DNA from: Pseudoalteromonas holothuriae
Lineage (GTDB): Bacteria > Pseudomonadota > Gammaproteobacteria > Enterobacterales > Alteromonadaceae
Assembly (NCBI RefSeq): GCF_945859825.1
Contig: NZ_CAMAPC010000028.1
Span: forward strand, 1-41,802
Length of the DNA stretch: 41,802 nt
Direction of reading: 5' to 3'
This document shows, one piece after another, positions 11,401 through 20,700 of this stretch (positions are counted from its first letter, which is position 1; each line of letters opens with the position of its first letter). Made by a program: the position numbers and the translations under genes. The notes below the pieces were generated by a model. That model searched no databases. It was not told the DNA's origin and saw only the letters and a list, made by a program, of their open reading frames with translations.

Positions 11401-12046
11401 CGCCAGAGATAATATAGGAGCTGTTTTCTTGCCATGTTATATTCGATAGTTGATCTTGTGAGGGGGTATGAATAGCATGTTCAATGCCATGCCATTTTTG
11501 AACCTGACATTGCTCTGCGTTATACTTAGTATAGTAATTTTCAATGCTATGTTTAGCGTTAGACAATATATCAGACATAAAAGCCAGACATGCCTGTTCA
11601 CTAGATTGTAGATCATTAAATTCTATGACCTGCCCTTTAATATTCGGATGTTCTATTTGCAACGATTTAAATAAAGATGATAAACCAAATAACGTGTTCA
11701 AACCTGTAAATTCAATACCCAATACCTGTACCAAACATTGCTCGTCTTGTTGCACAGCTAACGCTATTTCTTTTAGTTCACTGGTCAAAAAGCTAACCAC
11801 ATCAATAAAATAGCTATCAACAGAAGACTTTTCTGATACATAAGCGCGAACTTGTGCCTGTGGGTGAGTTAAGTTTTTCCCCAGTTTTTCCAAATTTAAT
11901 ATTGGCGCATACTTCTCCAACTCGTGCTGCGCGCCAAATATAAAAATAAAGTGTTTGGAATAATTCTGTTCATTTGAATATCCAGTAACTGTATTAATAA
12001 CTTCCCAGTTGGGCTTGGATAAAAATAGCTTATTATTATTATGCAT
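1..12046 (-). CDS. trans-AT polyketide synthase, gene D (3' partial): KR-ACP-KS0-ACP-KS-DH-KR-cMT-ACP-KS-DH
   Basis: The frame stays open from the ATG at 12046 to the left edge (4015 codons), so the 3' end is missing. In-frame catalytic codons seen throughout support one unbroken gene. Domains: KR (1-453), ACP (466-540), KS that lost its condensing His (573-1006), ACP (1201-1273), KS (1294-1708, Cys1456), DH (1889-2168), KR (2181-2634), C-MT (2686-3033), ACP (3081-3159), KS (3186-3611, Cys3347), KS linker, and the start of a DH (3786 on). The start is forced, because a TAG stop lies directly upstream of the ATG in this frame. The ATG overlaps gene C's TAA by 8 nt (ATGCATAA), typical of translational coupling. 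The N-terminal KR completes the KS-DH half-module at the end of gene C. More modules or a release domain should follow beyond the window. Confidence 0.94.
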   Translation of the reverse strand, partial: MHNNNKLFLSKPNWEVINTVTGYSNEQNYSKHFIFIFGAQHELEKYAPILNLEKLGKNLTHPQAQVRAYVSEKSSVDSYFIDVVSFLTSELKEIALAVQQDEQCLVQVLGIEFTGLNTLFGLSSLFKSLQIEHPNIKGQVIEFNDLQSSEQACLAFMSDILSNAKHSIENYYTKYNAEQCQVQKWHGIEHAIHTPSQDQLSNITWQENSSYIISGGLGGIGKILCRSILQSTKSSQVVLLGQREMSPALLDDLGHLDATGRTQYYQIDLSNLTKVEDLIRDISKFSRPLKGVMHAAGCVQDSLLINKSIQDIERVLKPKVAGVVNLDLATSDVTLDFFIAFSSLASVSGNAGQLDYACANGFVDSYIQYRSSLCEHQHRRGKSLSINWPIWAEGGMKVSQTALKAMNLKAGIVPLPTNMALDVINFCLTHDIKQALPVYGDTTQFLASFGSNTKTSHVSSNQTDKAQFSKVLMILKRVLAEETKEPIESINIDKPFEKQGIDSVMAMAMTDKLEGHFGTLSKTLFFEHQNLKDLAKHLQHNVITTVDDDREYEPDSPIFDTQQTASVLSSYRDSDIAIIGLSGRFPDAPTISEFWHNLERGHDAIGMIPSQRWDAQAWFDDTKSNPLKSYCKWGGFLGDVTLFDAEFFDVTAAQALVMDPQERLFLETVCLLMEQTGHSASILKHRYNHKIGTYVGSMTLPYQQVNTLPELSAVTSLATHSVIANRVSYFFDLQGPSVAVDTMCSSALSAVDFACNALRNGDCSLAIAGAVNLSLERNKYIGLSRAGALASHEWSRSFSDGDGYIPAEGVGAVLLKPLRDAERDRDAILAVIKATSTNHGGRSNGFAVPNVNVQAKLIADNIQRADVDPRTINYVECASNGSALGDPIEITALKKAFSTFTKDHKFCAIGSVKASIGHAEAASGMSQLAKILLQIKHGTLVKTLLSEKLNARIDLANSPFYLQTETVPWHRVTLQHNGQEVTYPRRAAISSFGDGGSNAHLILEEYLANQVHSGSLHRNEEVQVFPISARTHDELQKSISNLANYISTTKTLDLKALSDTLRIGRNAMTYRIAVICNSREVLLNTLQSYLLGESLASEVLLSHDKGSIPLESLTSLREADEDELFTLCQDKTLELLGCYWVNGVDVPWVKLVANDSFEFLTDLPSYPFTKTHYWVGDYQSQDTQVVNVLAPTAPSVHKGNSLLQILKEMVSQLISIDAGSIDVHRNLAEIGFDSLKFTLLCEQLNERFTLQILPTVFYQFGSLKALEKFLQSEHNVTISVNDEVHSEHKEKQVEKESIAICGASVRLPQANDIDKMWALLCAGSDTVTEVPSSRFDWQVHYGDIHLDPSKSLCQWHAQLDNIEQFDPLFFEISPLEAATLDPRARLLLESAWHALEDAAIGITPNVGVFIGAEPGDYDALAKQQYKQVFNSDAMLASRIAYFLNFQGPVFTLNTTCSSGLMAAHQACQSLRAHECDVALVGAANLNITPRSFMIMSNAGALAIDGKCKAFDSAADGVVLGEAVVVLVLKRLSEALSDGQPIYALIEGSKVNNDGKTNGITAPSEQAQSALLTKVYKEFNIDAQQIGHIVTHGTGTRLGDSIEINSLHGAFQNVAGHIGGCGLSSTKVNFGHSLAASGLVSLVALAQSIKMGTIPPATHLRQLNDYVDWQSSPFFVPTTAQPWRLKGRRLGAVSAFGMTGTNVHMVLGEAPVQQGIKERTSTPQLLLFSAKSAMALRHKLQDMANFFNEKSDIENDLPSIAHTLIAGRHHFKYRCAVIVHMQQDMSALFNTITSQSEQIEGVHWGSEHQETADSRYLDTLSKLSQTMNEVARNSLLIELAQLYCAGATPVSEHVSNTAKIRVRLPVYPFEHNSYWLDDLPSTSINNEYRNSHQAHPLLVHNISRLAEQAFVTPMSVQDVLLEEHRIGGIATLPGAVHIEMAIASLKYATNAVCGVRLSNLYWQRPLQIKHGIQNVCISLSHKSNDSWSFKTHSDQAGEDVEYCCGSLQLLSNKSEYLDRNAVLERCQLESVNISQFYESFSASGVEYGKAFQCVQRIDLGQGELIAQLQLDSRFEGDATEYAIHPTLLDGALQTCQLLLNEEATQSQGALLYAIDCFEQLSQCPNKVLVWAKQAKSSDLGVLKFDLMLSDEHGNICAKLIGVCARAHQHANHHKTPLGGGITTLTGRWKTLTSSPQTTLLAADCKVVVLSEQPQQAISELLPQATILPIHLHHGIQQLQEALLKAGEIEHILVVFASKKTQQAFDLKSQSKAKQSLVYLFSLTKALQSLNTSNKLTITLVTQNAYQVHDLSASEPGQAMLHGLVNVVAKECPHWHVTGVDLEDKGQLSLVLQSESELPAGEFAYREGNWYQKQLVQVATHMPVKYQGLPQTTEFKKNGVYLLIGGSGGIGRVVTKHLHATYQAQVIWLGRSQQQDVLSKDSDEFANLGSKLFYYQCDATDLGELKRVSKDIHCRFGRINGVIQSAIGELDSSIATMNEAQFLTALSPKFDVSLNAALAFSDLSLDFMLLFSSLASFACESGTASYSAGGIFQDEFAKYLNSVVDFPVKVLNWGVWDRIGVANAITNESRNRLAMSGVGVISASQGVQALEQCLAMPLVQLAAIKLNDSIAQVFGDGAVTDKYLYHSCDGPIEMCLWLSDIRQLAHDRFNMLKQTVDEQDTKIQKDIDSAIYQQVFSLLSQVLFADADVCSVESLIESQKIASIHAQWLAHMLALLEQNGYVQSTEPGGNTYYLVEQDTSPEHIDWQLQSEQWRQIPHFKAQVNALNAVFSDLVSVLKGRKLGTEVLFPGGSDVLVAGLYQNNLLSDYFNDLVTSVVERQIQQKLKGCENLQLRILEVGAGTGATSRRVLKALQSYQLNIAEYLFTDISPALVNQANTQLSDLYPFLKCQPLDIERTLTQQDIDIGQYDIVIATNVIHATSRVRESLQNIKGTMKNQGLFILNESISNKLFAHLTFGLLDGWWAFKDGDLRQPGSPLLDVATWLATLKSEGFERCEHLNVGVEELGQEVFVAYSNGVVKQNAPQGAMALSKTSNVQQITVHQEQVMRTHEIQEKEDVSYQPAAETLIKQVISTALRIPISKLDSQETFDKYGIDSILVVKLTNLLTEKLGQEVSSTLFFEYQTIAQLAEYLQSEFADTIVSQPFSEDMQSRQKPLDNPVTTIQQAPILTNDSQDIAVIGLAGRYPKASNIQQLWDNLCEGKNCIDKIPSSRWSWQEYYSEERGKHGSIYSKWGGFVDDVDQFDSLFFKISPRDAQAMDPQGRLFLQEAYHCIEDAGYTPNNLSPQRNVGVFVGITNSTYPTGADYSSVPNRVSYCMNLFGPSVAFDTACSSSLTATHFAISSIRNGDCDCAIVGGVNLVLDPIHYIGLSAMTMLSDGPNCKAFGAGADGFVDAEGVGVMLLKPLAQALEDRDHVYGVIKASAINSGGHTHGYTVPNPNAQQRLINDALRRSGINAETVSYLEAHGTGTLLGDPIEVKALTKAFKHDTKNTGYCAIGSIKSNIGHSESAAGIAGITKVLLQLKHKKLVPTLHAEHENPKIDFVNSPFVVQKQLSDWTRPTMYQNGRHVEVPRRAGLSSFGAGGANAHLIIEECLPVPCDEVEFSNYCVLLSARDVTRLQQRASQLLAWIKLPSNKTISLSSIAYTLQVGREPMPVRAGLLVSNRDELLQSLTNLASGANHAHIYMSDGGVTQSLSSLFEEAELNSVLRNWMTQGKFHQLVEAWVQGVSVDWLNLYDVHRRPHRISLPGYPFAPESHWVPRKDNARQGAFGLHPMVQHNISDLSASVKFGTTFISSEFFIKDHQVNGHLILPAAAYLEMLRASASLVWEQRADAMHQLAMTNLVWLMPMVVGADGLAIEIKVTESAASELSLTVHSHDEQTLYCQGNIRRVQPSQLETLDIAAIKSRCSHAVIDNKQCYEVYQLCGVQFGPSLRATDVIYSAPKEALAKLHLPAECESSLATYHLHPSIVDAALQAISGIQLLDEQGQVGGPLVPFALE
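2570..8165 (-). other. Module 9: KS-DH-KR-cMT-ACP
   Basis: A complete module in gene D, predicted to make an alpha-methyl double bond. The KS (8165-6925) has Cys codon 7681-7679 in NTTCSSGL, VTHGTGT and FGHSL. The DH (6380-5545) has EEHRIGGIATLPG (His, Gly and Pro in register) and LLDGALQ. The KR (5505-4145) has GGSGGIG, FSSLAS and Tyr in ASYSAGG (Asn replaced by Gly). It keeps an Asp at the B-type position (SAIGELD), unlike the KRs of modules 2 and 5. The C-MT (3990-2950) has LEVGAGTGATSR at 3455-3500 and NVIHAT. The ACP (2805-2570) is GIDSILVV. Confidence 0.9.
8230..10330 (-). other. Module 8: non-elongating KS0-ACP
   Basis: The KS (10330-9030) keeps its acyl-binding Cys744 (DTMCSSA, codon 9817-9815) and the second His (SIGHAE), but the HGTGT loop is gone. 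Without that His a KS can accept and pass on the chain but cannot decarboxylate malonyl units for condensation. Only an ACP (8445-8230, GFDSLKF) follows after the linker, so the module should hand the chain from module 7 to module 9 unchanged. Non-elongating KS0 modules are a hallmark of trans-AT synthases. Confidence 0.9.
9396..9430 (-). other. Mutated KS active-site loop (His to Ala)
   Basis: Where all other complete KSs here read [ET]-[AT]-H-G-T-G-T-x-L-G-D, this one reads ECASNGSALGD. The catalytic His is Ala878 (codon GCC, 9415-9413), and both Thr of the loop are changed too. The reading frame is intact on both sides, and Cys744 is in the same frame, so this is substitution and not a sequencing slip. 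Confidence 0.92.
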
Positions 12047-14765
12047 CTACTTCCATATCCCCTTTGTACCACTGATGCTCTTTTTTATCTGGTTGTTTAT
12101 ATTCGGATTGCTTATTAGTTGGTATCTTTGATGTCAATCCCTTAATTGCAATACACACCTTACCAAATGAGTTACATAAATCTATATCTAACTGCTGTAA
12201 ACCCATCCTAGTACCATTATTTTTATTATATCGAATATAAGCCCACATCTGTTTTTGACACTTCTCATACACGGTTATCCGCTCAGCTGAATATGGTAAT
12301 GCTAATTTCATTTCTTCACTACGCATATTTCCTATTGTAGGTAAAACTAGTGCGACACTCGCCTGAATAGCTGCATCCAAAATACCTGGGTGTATAGAAT
12401 ACACTTTTAGTTGTTCGGAGACTTCCTCTGCTAAAGTCAGTTTTGCCAACACACTGTCAGAACTGTGTGGTAACGTATAATATTCAGAGATACAACGGTG
12501 AGATTGTCCGTAGTGAATATTACCTTGCTCAAAAATGTCATACAGTGTTTGGCCTTGATGTAGCTGTAATGTTTGCTGTGACAATAACTGTTCGAGATCA
12601 ATAAATGGACGACTTAATACGTCAGTTGTTAGTAGACCCTTCACACAGGCAGATACATCCTTTTCACCATTTAAGTTATGTTGACCTATCTGGAACTCAT
12701 AACTGTTTTTATTAGCCACAGGTGTAATGGTGATATTTACTTTAAGCGGTTCGTCAATTACAACTGGGATACGCCAAGTTACATTAGTAATGCTAATTAC
12801 CAACGCATCTTCACTAATGGGCAAAGATTGTTTAAATGCAGCAAAAGCCATTTCTAAATGAGCTGTTGCAGGCAAAATTTTATGACCGCCAACTTGGTGA
12901 TCTGCGATAAAGTGTTCACTGCCACTATAATCGCTACAAAACACTTGGCAACCAAATTTTGACTCGTTTCGTTGCAACATAGGGTGATCTAAGTGTTTGG
13001 TCACTTGGCTGCTTTTGTTGCTATTAGACGCTACCAATTTGGTCACAGCTAAACGCTTATCATTTGCAAAAGTGTAGCCTGGTAAATGAACTCGACCGGG
13101 TATGGCAGAAGAATACAAACGTAGCCAATTAATGCACTCTCCTCGTACCCAAGCATTTGCTATAGCCTGCGCATTCTCGTAATCAATACCCCTTTCAGAT
13201 AATGCAGCACAGGTGTCATCACATACATCACAAATAATGCCAATAGCATCATCACTGCCAACATTTATAAAACGCTCTAATTTAGCCAACAGCACCTTGA
13301 CATCACTTGCGATTAGCGCAAGTCTTGCAGGTAAATGCTCCCTACCTGTTTGCAACGTATAACAAACTCTTGCAAAAAGACTAGGCGTCTCAAACTTATT
13401 TTGGTTTTTCTGTAAAAACAGCTTTAGTTGCAGGGCTTGTAAACGCAATTCTGTCATCGTCTGTGCTGACAATACTATAGGCCCATTCGCTTGAGTTAAG
13501 TCAACCCCAATGTCTTTAGCTTGTTCAACAACTAGGTGTACATTGGTGCCACTAAAACCAAAAGAACTGATGGCGGCCAACCTACTTTGTTCATCATTGA
13601 GTGGCCATTTTTGCACCCTATCGTTAACATAAACAGGGCTGCTTTTGAAATCAATATGTTGATTTTCAACATTAAAGTTGGCACTTGCCGGGATCAACTT
13701 GTGTTGTAATGCCAAAGATACTTTAATCAAACTAAGTACCCCTGACGCGGCCGAAGTATGGCCTAGGTTAGCCTTTAAAGAACCGACAGCACAAAATTGT
13801 TTACGCTGAGTAAATTGCATATACGCATCAGTTAAAGCGTGTATTTCTACCGGGTCCCCAAGCTTAGTTCCTGTTCCATGTGCTTCTATATACTGAATAT
13901 TGTCAGCCTTAATATGGGCTGACCTGTATACTTCTTGGATTAACGCGCTCTGAGCCAGAAAACTTGGGGTCGTAATAGCAGATGCCCTACCATCATGGTT
14001 TGTACCACTAGCTCTGATAACGCTATAAATGTCATCTTTGTCCTTTAATGCATCTTGTAAGCGCTTTAATATCACTATACCAGCACCATCGCCCACTAAA
14101 ATACCATCAGCAGCGTTATCAAACGGTCTGCAAGCGCCACTTTTTGATAACATATTTGCTCTTTGCATCGATACGAATGCACTAGGGTGAGTATAGATGG
14201 TGATCCCGCCCGCCAATGCTAAGTCAATCTGACCTTGAATCAATTTGTTGTATGCCATATCCACAGCAACAAGAGATGACGAACAAGCTGTGTTTACCAC
14301 TAATGCCGGCCCAGAAAAATCAAAGAAGTGCGCTACTCTACCAGCTAAAACACTGGTTTCTGTTCCTAACATTGAATGATGGGACATATCAGCTGCACTG
14401 GGTGTACTTCCCATCGAACCAATAAAAGTCCCTACTCTTTTACCCCTCAACTGTTCTGCAGCATAACCACTATCTTCAATGGCAAGATAGCACTGTTCAA
14501 GCATAATTCTTTGCGCCGCATCCATCGCCTCTGCTTCACGGATAGATATATTAAAAAAAGCAGCATCAAATTGTTCCAAATTTTGCATCGCACCATAGTT
14601 CAATGGCCCCAAATCTGGACAATATTGCTGAAAAAACTCCAGCCATTGAACATCTTTAACGACATCAGTTTTTACTGTTTGCGTCTGAACCGTTTGCCAC
14701 AGTTCATCTAAATCTTTAACGCCACCAGCACAACACGCCATCCCGATAATGGCTACCCCTGATGT
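10430..14765 (-). other. Module 7 (split over C and D): KS-DH | KR-ACP
   Basis: Predicted to leave a double bond. The KS (14765-13515) has Cys codon 14285-14283 in NTACSSSL, EAHGTGT and LGHTS. It is sequence-divergent, with SAITTPSFLAQ where most KSs here read a GxTVPxPxAQ-like segment. It follows the O-methylating module, so it may be adapted to a methoxy chain. The DH (13000-12115) has ADHQVGGHKILPA and ILDAAIQ. Gene D supplies the KR (12046-10690; GGLGGIG, FSSLAS, YACAN, B-type Asp in AAGCVQD) and the ACP (10650-10430, GIDSVMAM). Confidence 0.88.
12039..12049 (-). other. C/D junction: TAG-ATG-CATAA overlap
   Basis: Gene D's ATG lies inside the last codons of gene C, and the two share 8 nt. 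A TAG immediately before the ATG closes gene D's frame upstream, so this is the only possible start. Purine-rich AAGGGG and TGGAAG lie within gene C's end just upstream and may serve as a weak ribosome site, but coupled re-initiation is more likely. The split separates a DH from its KR, with no recognisable docking sequence on either side. Confidence 0.85.
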
Positions 14766-17700
14766 AGCCTCACCTGTTGCAAGCGAAGCAAAAGTAGGCC
14801 CCATATGCTCAACTTGTTCTGGAGTTTGCGCCGTTGCACTTGCGCTCTGTTGTGACTGCGTTTGGCTCTTTTGCGGCGCGATACCTTGAGATTGCATATA
14901 ATTGGCTAATGACAAAATACAATCACATTCAAAGATAATACTTGTCGGTAAATGACTATCACAGCGTTGATTTATAGCTTCAATGAGTTCAATCGCATTA
15001 ATTGAAGTGAGTCCAAATGATTGAAAAGAACTATTTCTGTCAAACTCACCATGAGATAAACCGAATACTTCCGCAAATAACGACTCTAGATACGTTATGA
15101 TATCAGCCAAAGTTTTCTCTGCAGTGTTCAAAATATTGCTTGGTTGTGTCAGTACATGAGCTAGATCTTCGTCTATATCGGGGGTCGAGAATGCAATGCT
15201 CTGTGTTGTGTGTTCAGCTACGTACGCAGCAACTTTTGCAATACAGTCAAACTCAAACATAATGCTAGTTGGCAATGATAGAGAGAATTTTTGGTTGATA
15301 CCCTCAGTGACTTGTACTGCATTGATAGAATCAATACCCATTTCAATAAATTGGCTATCAGCCGACAAATCTTCTTGATTCAGATACAGAACCTGCTGGA
15401 ATACATCAACGACAGCTTGTATTACATTTTCATGCGTAGCATGATCAATGTCTGTTGGGGCAGAATCAGGTTCAATTTGTTGAGCATCAAAATAATGCCT
15501 TAAATATCCGCTGGTTAATTTTTTTAAATCGGCCTTAAACACTACATAGCAACCACCTTCGTTCGCCAATGCATGATAAAATGCCGCCAACCCTTCTTGA
15601 GAATGCAAGCTACTAAGTCCTAGTTGCTGAGCAACTGATGCAACAGAGGCCTCTAAATGCAAATTGCCAGACAACCAGTGTGGCCACGCTATTGCTATCG
15701 AATGACCAACATTCGTCTGAGTGCGCCTATGAGTAATATAATTGTCAGCAAATGCGTTGGCTAGCGCATAATCAGCCTGCCCTGCATTACCAAAATATCC
15801 AGAAATTGAAGTAAACACAGCGAAGAAAGCCAACTGGCTATGGCGAGTTGATAAATCCAAGTTGATTGTACCGTCAATCTTAGCTCGCAATACTTCATCT
15901 ACTTGAGACCACTGTTTACCGATAAATGCACCGTCATTGGTCAACCCAGCACTATGGATAACACCAGATAGAACGCCAAATTTAGACTCAATTGATTGAA
16001 TGAGTCGCTCAACTTGGTTCGCATCTGCAACATCACAAGATTCATATTGAATGCGGTCACCATAGTGTGCATAGGGCTTTAATTTTGCCAAGCGCTGAGT
16101 ATCCAAAGGAGCACGACCGACCAAGATAACCACCGCTCGTTGGGTGGTTGTCAAAATCTCTTTGGCAAATGTTTGGCCAATCCCTCCCAAACCACCTGTA
16201 ATAAGATAGACTCCTGCGTCTGCCCAGCTTTGCTGACGTCCTTTCTCTAGTGAAAAATACAAGTTATCTATCAACGTACTTTGTTTTAGTATGCGTGTTG
16301 CGAGAGGCTGCTCAGGAGCATAATGCAGTTCTTTACAATCCAAGTGGTTTTGGCCGCTCTCTAATGCATTCAGCAAATCTAGATGGCTATTTGCATTGCC
16401 AACATAAATTGTCTGGCAATCAATATTTGTACTTTCAATACTTATAGTCTTTAACATTGCTGCATAACAAGCATGTACAGCAAGTTCGTGTCTACGAGTT
16501 AAGATAAGTTTAATGTTTAAGCCACGACCATGTTGCTTGATTCTCTTTTGCAGAATTCGCAATGTTTTTTCAATTGCAGTCTTCGCCAGATGAGCACTTT
16601 CAAAGTCAAAATGATCTAGTATCAAATATTCTTCTACTAAATGTGAAGTAGCAGATAACTCACTTGCATACTGAGCCAACTCAGGTGCCAACAATACCAG
16701 TACTGGTTGTGTTAACGAGCGAGATGCTTGCACGCTTAGAGTCTCGAGTTGAGGCTGGTATAGTGCTAATTCACCCACATATGAGCGCTTGCTTTGCTTA
16801 GCAAATACTGGCTGTGATTTAGGGTAAGGAGGCTCCCCTAGTGTATGCATCTGTGCCACAGCATCTGCATATGACATGCTCTGTTTTAGTGCACGTATAT
16901 TGCTTTCTTGTCTTTGAGCGAAAGACATGTGGGTATTTTTCTCAATTTTAATAAGGCAATATGAGATCCAACCTTGTTCCAATGAAATGCTCTGATTTGC
17001 ATAGTTGCGCAGCGTACTTTGGGCAACCTCTTGCAAGTCTGCAATGTTGTCTTCTAACTGTGGATCATATAAAAAATTGGCTATCTCTTGCGACACATCT
17101 ATGTTTTCAACTACAGCAAGCCCTGCTTCGGCCAACACATCAGCCCAAGTTTGTAACGTCGGAATGGTCACCTCAACATTTGGATCTCTAATTTCACCTC
17201 TCAAATGTGAAATATAATCCATTAGCACCAATCGCCCACCCTCGTGAAGTGCATTTGCAATGTTGTCAAACACGCCTTGTTTATTTCGAATATGAAACGT
17301 AACTTCAATACCAAATACTAAATCATATTTATTTGGAAAAGGGTCCGACGAGCTATCTCTGTGATAGATGTTCGCTTGTTCACTCAAACCTTGGCGGTTG
17401 ATCCTTTCGTTTCCTAATTGTGCTTGCGATCCTGTGATCGTATAACCACTCACCTTCAGATTTGGATACAGTGCAGCAAGTTGGATCACATCAGTACCAT
17501 GGCCACAGCCAATGTCCAGCACATGATTTAGCTGTGAAAAATTTTCTTTAAAGAACAATACTTGACGTAACTCACGCTGCTTCACCAGTACCATATCACG
17601 CTCAGCTTGCTCCATTGGTAAACCAAGGAAGAAACTGGTCATTGAAAACCCTTTACGGCGTTCAAAAAATGGCGCAAATGTGAGGTATTCTTCTCTAAAC

Positions 17701-20700
17701 TCTGTGCTGGAAGGCTCCGCGCCTAGTGAATAAAATTCAGTCGCTTTATTAGTGTACTTCTTTGCTACTGTTTGCGTGGGTTTTACCTCTTCTACAACAC
17801 TATTTTTCAACATATTTTGCTGCTCTGTTCGGATATCCAGATCCATATTTCGTTTTTCAAACACATAGGTAGGAAGTTGCATTTTTGCGGGCTTTATAGG
17901 GCCATAAATACTTTGCCAGTTAAATGCGTTACCCGCCAACCACTGATTGACTACATCGACTGGATGCGTCTCATAATAGTGCTGTAAATCTGCAAATATT
18001 TGTTCTTTTGTTAGCGATGCGTTGTTCGCCGAAGCAGTCTCGCCATGCCCCACGTTGATGTATAGCTCCAGTTGCTGCGCCAAATCATCTAGGCTGCGAA
18101 CAATAAATGCTGCACGGTGCGCAAACTGAGCTCGGCCTGTTTGCAGGGTATAAGCTATGGACAATAGTGCGGTATCCACATGCTGAACACTCGTGTGTCT
18201 GAGTTCATTGACATGTGATAGCAACCTTTCAGCATAGAGCTTTAACTGAGGGACCTTTTTCGCTGAAATAGGAATGATGACTTTATTATTCATAGTATTG
18301 TCCGGCAAACTGACTCCCCGGTTTTGTTTCTTTGTATAGTCTTTAACAACTAGGTGTACATTTGTGCCGCTGTGACCAAAGGAGTTAATAGCTGCCATCC
18401 TTTGTCCATCATTTGCTTGCCAGTGTTGATGATGTTCACTAATGTAAAAAGCAGAACCCGCAAGCTCGATTGCTGGGTTAAGCTTCGAGAAGTGATTCAA
18501 ACTAGGTAAACTCTGATGCTTTAAGGCCAACAGCACCTTGATAAGTCCCGTGACACCAGACGCCGAAGATGTATGACCAATGTCGGGTTTAATACTCCCC
18601 AACGCACAAAATGCAGACTTACCAGTAAACTCACTGAATGCACGTTTCAATGCTTTGATTTCTACAGGATCCCCTAATGGAGTCCCTGTACCGTGAGCTT
18701 CAACATAACTAATGTGCTCAGGGTTAATCGCAAACTTTTTATAAGTATCAGTAATTAAAGATTGCTGCGCTCTACCATTTGGGGCAGTAATACCATTGCT
18801 AGTCCCATCTTGGTTAATACCTGAAGCAGCCAGTACGGCATGAATAATATCTCCATCTCGTTCTGCATCCATCAACCTTTTTAACACAACAACCGCAACT
18901 GCTTCTGATAGCACAGTACCATCTGCATGATGATCGAAGGTTCTACATTTTCCCGAGGGACTGAGCATACCAATTTGCGCTAGCATGCTAAGCCCACTGC
19001 TTGATAACTGAGCAAACGCCCCCGCAGCCAACACCATATCGGAGTCTTTACTGCGCAAACTCTCAGCACCAAGATGAATTGCAACAGCAGAAGACGAACA
19101 ACCTGTGTTTACCACCAATGCCGGACCGTTTGTGTCTAGGAAATAAGCCATTCTCGATGCAACTATTGCATCCGAAGAACCAGTGAAAGACTCGCTGGCA
19201 AACCCAGCTGGTTCCGCTCCTACGAAAATACCCAGCTTATGCTGCTTAAGTTGCGTCGGGTCATAACCTGCATCTTCAAGAGCTTTCCAGCTTTGCTGCA
19301 TCAATAACCTTTGATTAGGGCTCATCGCCGCAGCTTCGCGGGGTGTAATATTAAAAAACAGTGGATCAAACTCTTGAATACTCTCTAAAAAACCAGCTGT
19401 AATATCACTTTGTTCAAAGGTCTCGTTTCCCGTCATTCGTTGCGCAAACGAAGAGAGCGAATTCAAACAATTGGCTTTAGTTTGTATGTTTCTCCACAGA
19501 GACTCTACATCTTCAGCACCAGGAAAGCATCCTGACATACCTATAATCGCGATCTCGTTCAATGCGTCTGGCAAGATAGAATGCTCAGTGGCAAAAGTAA
19601 TGTCAGGTTGTACACCATCCGTACCCTTAATATGCTGTTGGATTAAACCAACACTGGGAGCAAACTGTCGTTCAATAAATTCGGTCAGTTGGCTGGCAGT
19701 CGCATAATCAAAAAGATCCGTAGGATTCAAGGCGATATCCAATGCTTGATTAATATTTTCCGTAACACTTACGCCTAAAATCGAATCTAGGCCAAACTCG
19801 CTAAATGGGCGATGCATATCAAATCTTTCTGGCTCGATATCTAAAGCCTGTGTTACTTGCTCGACCACAACCGCTAGTAGTGCCCGACCATCTTTTTGTT
19901 CACGGCTAACTTCGACAGGGTCACCATCAACTACAGCGTCATAAGCGATTGATGGCGAGTGCTTAATGTCTTCATTACTGGTCAAATATAGCCCATTACT
20001 ATGAGCGCAGATTACTTGCTGGCCCATGCTATCTTGTTGTACACCGAGCAATTTAATATCTCTAAAATGGGTCTGACTTAACACATTTTGCCAATGCGAG
20101 AATGACAAGGCAGGGCTTCCCTCAAGCCGCATATCTACATCATCAAATCGCCACCAACCTTCTGTTAGACCGAATGTCATGTGAGATAAGATACTGGCAT
20201 CATTGATTTCGTTGAGTAACAATATACCACCAGATTTCAACAGCGCCTGACTGTTAAACAGCGTATTACGTATGTCTTTCGTAGCATGTAACACATTGCT
20301 TGCTATGACAATATCATAGCTTCCTGTTTCAATTCCTTGTACGCTTGGGTCTCGTTCAATATCAAGTATGCGAGTCTTTACATAAGGATAATTCGCCACA
20401 TATTTGCGCTTCGCATGATCAAGAAACACTTTTGAAATATCCGTAAAGTCGTAAAGTTCGACATTAAAACCATGCTTGGCCAGCTCATGTAGCACCGCAG
20501 ATGTCGTGCCACCTGTACCAGCACCTATTTCCAAGATCCTGAAACCCGCTTGCTTACCCTCTGATACCGACTCTGATAATTTAAACTCAATTGCTTTTAC
20601 TACGGCAGTACTCAATAACTGGTTGTAGAATCGAGCACTCGGACTATCTTGGTAAACACGCTCGAGCATAGCTATATCTGATTTAGGAAACAGCACTTGT

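Larger units (their letters stand above)
14890..19570 (-). other. Module 6: KS-oMT-KR-ACP-ACP
   Basis: A complete module in gene C, predicted to leave a beta-methoxy group: the KR reduces the keto group and the embedded O-methyltransferase caps the alcohol. The KS (19570-18335) has Cys codon 19100-19098 in NTGCSSSA and belongs with the KSs of modules 2 and 3 (shared VGAEPxG, NTGCSSS, FGHSGTN). The KR (16790-15500) has GGLGGIG, Ser in FTSISG and YALAN, with B-type Asp (SAGLTND). There is no DH, which agrees with an oxygen being kept. Confidence 0.87.

Noticed and set aside
12039..12046. C and D as one gene broken by a sequencing shift
   Set aside because: A TAG just before gene D's ATG leaves only an 8-nt window for such a shift; an ATG/TAA overlap is a common coupling arrangement.
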